A stretch of 6,448 bases of DNA from Oceanospirillaceae bacterium. Lineage in GTDB: Bacteria; Pseudomonadota; Gammaproteobacteria; Pseudomonadales; Balneatricaceae. Both the position numbers and the translations under genes were made by a program. This document shows positions 1-5,408 of this stretch, piece by piece (position 1 is the stretch's first letter; the number at the start of each line of letters is the position of its first letter). The stretch is taken from positions 1 through 6,448 of the forward strand of contig DPHB01000045.1 of NCBI GenBank assembly GCA_003521845.1. The letters run 5' to 3'. The notes below the pieces were generated by a model, which made no database searches, had not been told where the DNA came from, and worked only from the letters and a program-made list of their open reading frames with translations.

Positions 1-2
1 AC

Positions 3-71
3 GACCTGCTTCGTGGCACCTGGCTTGGCAGTGCCGGGGTCTGGCTCCAACGCCGTGTTTTAGGTGCCTGA
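3..71 (+). CDS. Possible C-terminal end of an unidentified gene cut by the left edge
   Basis: Frame 3 is open from the left edge to a TGA at 69-71 and would encode 22 residues ending in WLQRRVLGA. The only support is that the reading is open, has a protein-like mix of Leu, Gly, Arg and Trp, and ends inside a stem-loop (66-94) that could be a terminator. I do not recognise the family. The stretch looks more GC-rich than the genes to its right, so it could equally be repeat or mobile-element DNA that is open by chance. Confidence 0.2.
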   Translation, partial: DLLRGTWLGSAGVWLQRRVLGA

Positions 72-94
72 CCCCTGCTAGTGGGGCCACAGGC
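66..94 (+). terminator. Stem-loop, possible weak terminator
   Basis: GCCTG (66-70) pairs with CAGGC (90-94), and CCCC (72-75) pairs with GGGG (83-86). That leaves a 7-base loop and a 1x3 internal loop. The following bases (TAGTTTAGT) are only moderately T-rich, so this is not a classic intrinsic terminator. It overlaps the stop codon of the possible gene end at 69-71. It could instead be one of the palindromes of the repeat-rich stretch 15-218. Confidence 0.3.
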
Positions 95-140
95 TAGTTT
101 AGTGGTATGGAAAAAGCCCGCGATCTAGTCAGTGGTAGGG
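94..140 (+). repeat. Imperfect 16-17 bp direct repeat
   Basis: CTAGTTTAGTGGTATGG (94-110) recurs as CTAGTCAGTGGTAGGG (125-140), with a 31-base period. It lies within the palindrome cluster of the left-hand intergenic region. I see no known function. It may be an internal duplication of a small repetitive element. Confidence 0.35.
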
Positions 141-292
141 GAGTAGGTGGAATCAGACCCCAATCGTGCCGCGTTGGGTCTGCTCACATACACCTGCCTG
201 GAACATAGTCTGACCCAGTCAATCCGAAATACAGCAAAACATCATTTTAGGTCTACTATTATCTTCAGTGCTTTTGTTTTGAGTAATGTTTT

Positions 293-299
293 GGGGGAG
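293..299 (+). promoter_or_regulatory. Shine-Dalgarno for the lectin gene's original start
   Basis: GGGGGAG lies 5 bases before ATG 305 and 8 bases before ATG 308. This is good spacing for the start of a lipoprotein signal peptide. It is the best ribosome binding site near this gene, and it points to a start upstream of the in-frame TAG at 314-316 rather than to the TTG at 338. Confidence 0.65.
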
Positions 300-304
300 T
301 AGTG

Positions 305-337
305 ATGATGAAATAGCTCGGGCTTGGGTGTGCGTCG
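305..337 (+). other. Original signal-peptide leader of the lectin gene, interrupted by in-frame TAG
   Basis: Reading in the frame of the downstream lectin gene, 305 onward gives Met-Met-Lys, then TAG (314-316), then LGLGCAS, running directly into LPFILAGC at 338. Ignoring the stop, this is a textbook lipoprotein signal peptide: a basic n-region, a hydrophobic core and a LAGC lipobox. The stop is a single-base change away from sense codons such as AAG (Lys) or CAG (Gln). The reading on both sides of the stop therefore belongs to one ancestral gene. Confidence 0.7.
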
Positions 338-862
338 TTGCCCTTTATTTTGGCAGGTTGTGCCAATTACGGTCACAAGCATGTGGCGTCACATCAATCT
401 ATAAAAGAGCAGCGGTGTGTGGTGACTAAGGTGGTGCTGAGTGAACTAAAACTAATGCTCTTTGGGCAAAATATTTCATCCGCTATGGCTTCAGATATCT
501 GTTTGTCAGCAGGTGGTGTGATAGCCTATATTTATTCTGCAGAGCTCAATAACCGGGTGGTTGAATTATTAGAGCAGGCAAATTTTAATAGCAATCTTTA
601 TCCTGGCGCGATGATTAATTTAACTGACGTAGGTAAAGAAAGTAAATGGCTGTGGCGATCCGGTAGGCCGGTTAGCTATTCAAATTGGCCTGTTTCTGAA
701 CCCAATGGTGGTGAGGGGGCAAATTGTGCAGGTATTGAGTTGTCACGAGATAGGCATGAAAATGGTTGGTGGAATGATATTTCCTGTGCAGGGGGTTATG
801 ATGCTTACCCTGCGGTAATGTGCTCAATTCCTTCAAATCAATGGGTCACTGTCTGTCAATAA
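338..862 (+). CDS. C-type lectin-domain lipoprotein, 5' end broken by a nonsense codon
   Basis: The product is a predicted surface or periplasmic lipoprotein with one C-type lectin-like domain (about residues 46-165, numbered from TTG 338). The lipobox LAGC ends at Cys8. Domain hallmarks are CLSAGG near Cys55, WLW at 104-106, EPN at 121-123 and WWND at 144-147. Four cysteines (55, 130, 150, 162) are spaced for the usual C1-C4 and C2-C3 disulfides. EPN plus WND are the calcium-site-2 residues linked to mannose-type sugar binding in animal lectins; sugar binding here is inferred. The TTG at 338 is only the first possible start after the in-frame TAG at 314-316. It leaves too short a signal peptide, so the true start was probably ATG 305 and the gene may be a recent pseudogene. 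The last nine residues overlap the end of xseA on the other strand. Confidence 0.8.
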   Translation: MPFILAGCANYGHKHVASHQSIKEQRCVVTKVVLSELKLMLFGQNISSAMASDICLSAGGVIAYIYSAELNNRVVELLEQANFNSNLYPGAMINLTDVGKESKWLWRSGRPVSYSNWPVSEPNGGEGANCAGIELSRDRHENGWWNDISCAGGYDAYPAVMCSIPSNQWVTVCQ

Positions 863-2197
863 TACAGACTTGCTTACGCTGGCTTCTATAATCCCCTCTT
901 GCAAGCGAATATTCAGCGTATCACCAGGGCGTACTTGCTGATTGGTGGTGATCACCTTACCATGAGCGTTTTGAGTGATACTATAGCCACGGCTTAGGGT
1001 CTGTAATGGGCTCAATTGGTGCAACATACCGGCTAAATGAGCTAGCTTGTCTTGGCTGCGTTTGTGTTGAGTACTGATACTTTGTTTAGAGCGTTCACTA
1101 AGGTTAGCGAGCTTTTGCTTGTTAAGCATTATCCGAGTAGTGGGTGACTGTGGTTGAATGCGGCTGCCCAGTCGTTCGACATGGTTTTGTAAGCGCAGGA
1201 TACTACCTTGCATGCTTTGTTCCATGCTTGTTGATAGCTTGTCTAAGCGCTGGCTGTAATCTTGTAGCTGCTGGTCAGGCTTGCTTAGTTGGCCAGTTAG
1301 CTGTTGTAGTTGCAGGCTTAGGTGTCTCAAGTATGTCTGCATTGCTTGGCGTAGGCGAGCATCTAGCTGTTTGGTGCGTTGGCTCAGGTGGCTTTGGTCT
1401 TGGCTTACGGTTTCTGCTGCGGCAGAGGGAGTAGGTGCCCTAAGGTCAGCGACAAAATCACTAATAGTAAAGTCTGTTTCGTGCCCTACCGCACTAATTA
1501 CGGGAATGGTGCTGTTGGCGATATACCTGGCTAAAGTCTCGTCGTTGAAACTCCACAGATCTTCCATAGAGCCGCCGCCGCGCGCAATAATGATAACATC
1601 GTGCATGCCTATCATATTGCATAGCTCAATGGCCTGGCATGCTTTTGGTGCTGCACTAGGGCCTTGCACCGTAACTGGTAGTACATCGATTTGTAAGCTA
1701 GGCATGCGTTTGCCCGCAACGCTAACAATGTCGTGCACGGCTGCGCCGTCTGCAGAGGTGATAACAGCTATACGATGACAGTGTTCGGGTATAGGGCGTT
1801 TTCGCTCAGGAGAAAACAAACCTTCTTGTTCTAGCTTGGCCTTTAATTCTAAAAAAGCGGCTTGTAGTTGCCCTGCACCTGCGGGTGACATGTTCTCACC
1901 AATTAGCTGATAGTCGCCTCGCCCGGGGTAGATGGAAACTTTGGCTTGTAAGTGAACTAGGTCGCCTTCTTGTGGCTGAAACTGACAATATAGGTTGCGG
2001 TTACGGAACATAGCGCAACGCACCTGACCATCTATATCCTTGAGGGTAAAGTACCAATGCCCAGATCTGGCTTTGGTCAGGCCAGAGATTTCTCCACAAA
2101 CAGTAATTAGGCCAAATTGCCTTTCCAGTGTTGCACGGGCGGCATGATTAAGTTCGCTAACTTGCCAAATGCGCTCTTGAGTAGGTTCTGAATACAT
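833..2197 (-). CDS. xseA: Exodeoxyribonuclease VII large subunit
   Basis: XseA is the catalytic subunit of exonuclease VII, a cytoplasmic enzyme that degrades single-stranded DNA from both ends, with several XseB subunits as partners. At 454 residues it matches the family length. An N-terminal OB-fold (about 8-105) binds single-stranded DNA. The catalytic domain (about 125-265) has TSADGAAVHDI, the GRGGGSxEDLW-type motif as ARGGGSMEDLW, and SAVGHETDFT followed by RAPTPSAAAE. Asp156, Arg206, His239 and Asp242 align with the E. coli residues Asp155, Arg205, His238 and Asp241. Residues 265-390 are Gln/Leu-rich and probably coiled coil, followed by LSPLQTLSRGYSI (395-407). ATG 2197 fits the normal N-terminus, although no clear Shine-Dalgarno precedes it. 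xseB is not in the window. The gene lies 84 bp downstream of the FG-GAP gene on the same strand and converges on the lectin gene. Confidence 0.97.
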   Translation of the reverse strand: MYSEPTQERIWQVSELNHAARATLERQFGLITVCGEISGLTKARSGHWYFTLKDIDGQVRCAMFRNRNLYCQFQPQEGDLVHLQAKVSIYPGRGDYQLIGENMSPAGAGQLQAAFLELKAKLEQEGLFSPERKRPIPEHCHRIAVITSADGAAVHDIVSVAGKRMPSLQIDVLPVTVQGPSAAPKACQAIELCNMIGMHDVIIIARGGGSMEDLWSFNDETLARYIANSTIPVISAVGHETDFTISDFVADLRAPTPSAAAETVSQDQSHLSQRTKQLDARLRQAMQTYLRHLSLQLQQLTGQLSKPDQQLQDYSQRLDKLSTSMEQSMQGSILRLQNHVERLGSRIQPQSPTTRIMLNKQKLANLSERSKQSISTQHKRSQDKLAHLAGMLHQLSPLQTLSRGYSITQNAHGKVITTNQQVRPGDTLNIRLQEGIIEASVSKSVLLTDSDPLI

Positions 2198-2281
2198 TTA
2201 TTTAGAATACGGCTAGAAATTTAGTGCTCTATCATAGCCTAACATGGCCCAATTTTACTATTCGTGATCGGTTCTAGTGAT

Positions 2282-5137
2282 TTAAATAACACTAATATTT
2301 TGCTCGATCCATAGTTCAACAGTAGGTGCATGCGTATGCGTATAAACATCAAACATAGAGTCAGCATAGGATTGATCGATACCTGAGTCGACAAACCCTG
2401 CTCCATTTATCCCGTTCACGGTATCATCAGTTTCGCCCCAAATTTTGAGTATATTAGTGTCTTCAGATAGGTCTAAAATTGTTTGCAAATCAGGTAGATA
2501 AAGATTGTTGCCATTCGTACGGTTGTTGCTAAGGTCGATGTTCTCGATATTACTAATGCGATTGTCAACAATAGACCTGAAATCCAATGTTAGTCCCGAG
2601 CCTTCTAGTAGTATGGTATCATTGCCGCTGCCTCCATCAATACTGGCAACGCGACTATCTATCAACCCTTGGTTTAACTGCGCAAGGTTGTTAGCATTTA
2701 AGATGATTTTGTCATCTCCGGCGCCACCTTTTATAACATCCGCGCCACCTTTGCCCGCCAGTCTGTCGTTGCCACTGCCGCCGAGTATTATCTCGTTGTC
2801 TGCGGTGCCATTATATTGATCAGCTGCGGCCGTGCCTGCAAAGTTAATCATGGGGATACTATTACCGTTTACCGTATCTAATTCGACAGGTAGGGTATCT
2901 GTTTTACCGAATACTACATAGTTTTGAATGGTGTCTTCATCGTTAACATTAATGCTATTAGTCGTGACGATGAGGTCATCTAAGCCGTCAGCATTGACGT
3001 CACCCGCACTAGCCACCGAGTATCCGCTAAAATTTTGTCCCTGCATGGCATCTAGAATAAACCCCCGTTCGGTAGTCGTGATTTTAGTTAGATTTAGGTT
3101 GTCACTATTGGCACTACCAAATACGACATAGCTACGCCCTGAGTTTTCGGCACCGCCATGAGCATTATATGCGCCGACGATAAGGTCCCCCATGCCGTCG
3201 CCGTTGACATCGCCGGCTGCTGATACAGAAAAGCCGCTAGCGTCGTTTGTTGCTTCTCCATATAGGGCAAAACCTTGGCTACTGGTGAGTAATGAAAGAT
3301 CCACATCAGTCATATTTTCCTTACCGTATAGTACATAGCTAGTACCTGAGTTGCTGCCATTGGTGTCGGTAAAGGGCGCTCCTATAATTAGGTCAGATAA
3401 CCCGTCGCCGTTAACATCTCCAGCTGTCGAAACCGAATAACCTGTAAAGTCGCCAGCAGCAGCGCCATTGATAACGAACCCTGCTTGGTTGGTGCTGATT
3501 TGTGTCAGGGCAATGTCAGATGTGTCGGCGCTACCAAATATTACGTATGCTTGCCCACTGCTGATGCCATTGATATTAGACTCAGGTGCGCCAACTATCA
3601 GGTCGTCATAGCCGTCACCGTTAACATCCCCAGCATTAGCGACAGATTGGCCGCTTTTGTCGTTGTTATTAATGCCGCTAATAATTAGTCCTTGTTCGCC
3701 AAGGTCATTGAGCGTAATAGTAGGTTTGGTATGGCTGCCAAAAATAAGGTAGCTTTGCCCCGAGCCTTGTGCTGCAGGTGCGCCAATAATGAAGTCGCTA
3801 AGGCCGTCGCCATTGAAGTCACCGGCAGTTTTGACGGATGTGCCCAGTGCCCCGCGATTCTGGGTGCCGGATATAGCAAAGCCAACTTGGCCTTCCGTAA
3901 TTTTGTCTAGGTTGACGCTTTTTGTATCAGTTTTGCCGTAAACAATGTAGCTCTCGCCTTTGCCTCGGTTAATGCCGCGAGCGCCAATGATTAAGTCATC
4001 AAAGCCATCGCCATTAACATCGCCGGCAGAGGCGACAGATGCGCCACTAAAGCCGCGCCTAGATGCACCGTTGATGGCGAATCCACCTATGCCCTTGATA
4101 AGGTCATTGGCATCTACACTAGAACCGTCACTTTTGCCAAACACAACATAGCTTTGCCCGGCTTTCGTGTTGATGTTTTGTATGCCAATAATAATATCAG
4201 CTAGACCGTCCCCATTGACATCACCAGCAGCAGCGACAGCAGGGGCAGAAGTCTGGCTCAATGCATTACTGTAAAACGTAAACCCTGGCGTGGTTGTGTT
4301 TACGGTATTAACCATAGTTTGTACTTCAGCAGCGGTAGCAACTGGTGAAAAACTATCAGGGTTGGCATCTATATAAGCTTGGTATGCCGCCTCTTTTGCG
4401 GTTAAGGCACCACTGACGTTGTTGATAGCGTTAAGCTGTATAGCTGTGGCATTGATAGAGGTTTGGGTGCCGTCATGGGCATCGGTGCCAATTAATTCCA
4501 ATAGAGTTGGTTCCGGCTCTGGCTTTGGCTCTAGCTCTGGCGCTGGTGGGGCAAGGGGGGTTGAAGGCGTTGCCTCGCTATTATTAGCCGATATTCCGGC
4601 TAATGAAATCCCAGTTGTTATCAGGTTGCCTAGCAAAAGAGGGCCTGCCGCGGGTGATGCTTGCTCTAATAAATAGGCAGTGAGTGTCGACTCTGATACG
4701 GCTCCACTATTAGTGATTTGAAGCAGTGCTTCATCGCTACCGTGGGTATATACGATGCTGGGGCTCTTGGTGTTTGGAATACTTTGCGTATGTATCGTGT
4801 AAGGAGTGGTTGTATCGCTAGGTAGTTGAACGCTGCAGGTGTCTTTATGCTCGCTGAGGTGGTTATCTGCGCAAGTTATAAAGTAGTCCGCTATCAGTAT
4901 TTCATAGCCTTGGCTGTAGATTAGCAATAAATCATTGCCGTCACGCACGGCTATAACATTATCAAGTAGCTGATTGTCGTTTAAATCACCTGCTAGTACT
5001 CGGTAGTGCGCACCTAGTTGTGCGGTAATATGGAGTCTAAAGTCAGGCAGTATGGGGGTTGCTTGTGTATTAGACGAGACTAAATAAACTTGTTGGGATG
5101 CAAGGTTGTCATCATTATTCTTGTGTGCAGTAGTCAT
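2282..5137 (-). CDS. Secreted FG-GAP beta-propeller / RTX adhesin-like protein, likely type I secreted
   Basis: Numbering from ATG 5137 (951 residues). Residues about 17-90 resemble the BapA-type prefix domain (RDGNDL at 65-70, ending ADYF). A Gly/hydrophobic stretch near 160-185 and a Pro/Glu linker (190-211) follow. Residues 212-280 (QLNAINNVSGAL, AYQAYIDANP, AEVQTMV) look like a small module I have seen in other surface proteins. Seven FG-GAP repeats follow, with D-x-N-x-D-G-x-x-D calcium loops starting at 306, 373, 440, 504, 574, 643 and 713; seven suits a complete integrin-alpha-like propeller. RTX nonapeptides are at 786-812 and 835-843. The C-terminus ends in a hydrophobic-acidic tail typical of type I secretion substrates, and there is no Sec signal. 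Inferred role: calcium-dependent surface adhesion. A TTG at 5167 would add ten residues; neither start has a clear Shine-Dalgarno. It could be co-transcribed with xseA. Confidence 0.85.
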   Translation of the reverse strand: MTTAHKNNDDNLASQQVYLVSSNTQATPILPDFRLHITAQLGAHYRVLAGDLNDNQLLDNVIAVRDGNDLLLIYSQGYEILIADYFITCADNHLSEHKDTCSVQLPSDTTTPYTIHTQSIPNTKSPSIVYTHGSDEALLQITNSGAVSESTLTAYLLEQASPAAGPLLLGNLITTGISLAGISANNSEATPSTPLAPPAPELEPKPEPEPTLLELIGTDAHDGTQTSINATAIQLNAINNVSGALTAKEAAYQAYIDANPDSFSPVATAAEVQTMVNTVNTTTPGFTFYSNALSQTSAPAVAAAGDVNGDGLADIIIGIQNINTKAGQSYVVFGKSDGSSVDANDLIKGIGGFAINGASRRGFSGASVASAGDVNGDGFDDLIIGARGINRGKGESYIVYGKTDTKSVNLDKITEGQVGFAISGTQNRGALGTSVKTAGDFNGDGLSDFIIGAPAAQGSGQSYLIFGSHTKPTITLNDLGEQGLIISGINNNDKSGQSVANAGDVNGDGYDDLIVGAPESNINGISSGQAYVIFGSADTSDIALTQISTNQAGFVINGAAAGDFTGYSVSTAGDVNGDGLSDLIIGAPFTDTNGSNSGTSYVLYGKENMTDVDLSLLTSSQGFALYGEATNDASGFSVSAAGDVNGDGMGDLIVGAYNAHGGAENSGRSYVVFGSANSDNLNLTKITTTERGFILDAMQGQNFSGYSVASAGDVNADGLDDLIVTTNSINVNDEDTIQNYVVFGKTDTLPVELDTVNGNSIPMINFAGTAAADQYNGTADNEIILGGSGNDRLAGKGGADVIKGGAGDDKIILNANNLAQLNQGLIDSRVASIDGGSGNDTILLEGSGLTLDFRSIVDNRISNIENIDLSNNRTNGNNLYLPDLQTILDLSEDTNILKIWGETDDTVNGINGAGFVDSGIDQSYADSMFDVYTHTHAPTVELWIEQNISVI
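2609..2782 (-). repeat. RTX (GGxGxDxxx) nonapeptide repeats
   Basis: Three consecutive units, GGSGNDRLA, GKGGADVIK and GGAGDDKII, are encoded at 2702-2782. A fourth, GGSGNDTIL, is at 2609-2635. Such repeats bind calcium and form a parallel beta-roll in type I secreted proteins. Here they sit between the propeller and the C-terminal secretion region. The intervening segment carries no further nonapeptides. Confidence 0.8.
2834..4246 (-). repeat. Seven tandem FG-GAP coding repeats, about 200 bp each
   Basis: Seven diverged units encode one propeller blade each. The core is AGDVNGDGxxDLIIGAP, followed by SGxSYVVFGK and a GFxIxG segment. Calcium-loop spacing is 67, 67, 64, 70, 69 and 70 residues. 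Blade 3 has DFNGDG. Blade 7 has DVNADG, with Gly replaced by Ala, and lacks the GAP sequence. The DNA copies are clearly diverged, so the array is old rather than recently amplified. Confidence 0.85.
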
Positions 5138-5187
5138 AGTGGGAGCGAGAGCGCATTGGCAATGCAATTAGGGGTGGATTAACTATA

Positions 5188-5193
5188 GTATAA
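5188..5193 (-). promoter_or_regulatory. Possible -10 element for the FG-GAP gene
   Basis: On the minus strand TATACT lies 50 bases upstream of ATG 5137, within an AT-rich run (TTTTATACTATAG). No convincing -35 is seen at 16-18 bases, only a weak ACTCAA. A start of transcription near 5181 would give a leader of about 45 bases to ATG 5137 but only about 14 to TTG 5167. This slightly favours the ATG. Confidence 0.3.
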
Positions 5194-5364
5194 AATGTTA
5201 AGCGCGCTGTTTGAGTTGCATAAAGCACGAAAATCGCAGGTTTAAATTCGGCTAATTTCTTATTTGAATATGATTTGGATTTCTACCTTATTTTTCTGCA
5301 TTATTTTCTCACTTAAGGCATAAAAATGCTGCTGCTGGAGTGGCCCTAATGGTGTGCTATCGGG

Positions 5365-5370
5365 TATAAT
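5365..5370 (+). promoter_or_regulatory. -10 element of the guaB promoter
   Basis: A perfect TATAAT lies 38 bases before the guaB start codon. No good -35 hexamer is found at the usual distance (GGCCCT at a 17-base spacer), and there is no extended -10 TG. An activator or another promoter feature may therefore be needed. I see no PurR-like operator. Transcription would begin near 5377, giving a leader of about 32 bases. Confidence 0.5.
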
Positions 5371-5394
5371 GTGGCGTTTCCTTTACACCTCAAC

Positions 5395-5400
5395 AAAGGA
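5395..5400 (+). promoter_or_regulatory. Shine-Dalgarno of guaB
   Basis: AAAGGA ends 8 bases before ATG 5409. It decides the start: an in-frame ATG at 5400 overlaps the Shine-Dalgarno itself and has no site of its own. The ATG 5409 product begins MLRVSEEALTFDD, the normal GuaB N-terminus. Confidence 0.75.
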
Positions 5401-5408
5401 TGCAGCAC

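Larger units (their letters stand above)
36..218. repeat. Cluster of inverted GGGTCTG / CAGACCC motifs (REP/MITE-like)
   Basis: The 7-8 base motif recurs in both orientations: GGGGTCTG at 36-43, CTGACCCC at 68-75, CAGACCCC at 154-161, TTGGGTCTG at 174-182 and TCTGACCC at 209-216. The copies at 36-43 and 154-161 are perfect 8-bp inverted repeats. Those at 154-163 and 174-182 form a hairpin with a 10-base loop and one bulged C. This arrangement resembles repetitive extragenic palindromes or a decayed miniature element. No transposase is present, and genome-wide copy number cannot be seen here. Confidence 0.4.
5138..5408. other. Divergent intergenic region between the FG-GAP gene and guaB
   Basis: This AT-rich stretch of about 270 bases must hold the promoters of both divergent genes. 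I can support the guaB TATAAT (5365-5370) and Shine-Dalgarno (5395-5400), and more weakly a minus-strand TATACT (5188-5193). There is a small inverted repeat, GCAT-AAAA-ATGC (5318-5329), upstream of the guaB promoter. I see no RNA gene, terminator or additional coding region. Confidence 0.6.

Noticed and set aside
111..123. AAAAAGCCCGCG, resembling half of an intrinsic terminator on the minus strand
   Set aside because: No complementary GCCCGC arm exists next to it, so no hairpin can form.
1..124. Minus-strand readings open at the left edge
   Set aside because: They have no ATG start or ribosome binding site and run through the palindrome cluster with Arg/Pro/Gly-rich products. They look like chance openness in GC-rich DNA.
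254..262. TACTAT/TATTAT as a -10 box for the lectin gene
   Set aside because: No acceptable -35 hexamer lies at 16-18 bases; in AT-rich DNA the match is not informative.
1144..1778. Plus-strand open readings opposite xseA (1144-1434 and 1281-1778)
   Set aside because: They lie wholly antisense to a strongly supported xseA, have low-complexity Cys/Leu/Val-rich products and show no recognisable motif.
2231..2236. Minus-strand TATGAT as a -10 box for an xseA promoter
   Set aside because: The region at -35 distance (GTAAAA) is unlike the consensus and there is no extended -10. A separate xseA promoter may exist in the 84-bp gap but is not supported by sequence.
2237..2243. GCCTAAC/GTTAGGC between xseA and the FG-GAP gene, as a possible integron attC core
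   Set aside because: Only one core-like heptamer is present. There is no matching partner box, no attC-sized imperfect palindrome and no integrase.
2505..4676. Several 60-105-residue open readings on both strands inside the FG-GAP gene
   Set aside because: They are repeat-driven shadows of the DVNGDG-coding repeats (Ser/Pro/Leu-rich products recurring at each blade), without ribosome binding sites or domain signals.
5326..5349. Tiny reading frame MLLLEWP upstream of guaB, as a possible attenuating leader peptide
   Set aside because: It lies upstream of the TATAAT at 5365-5370, so it would not be in the guaB transcript. It has no Shine-Dalgarno and no downstream attenuator hairpin.
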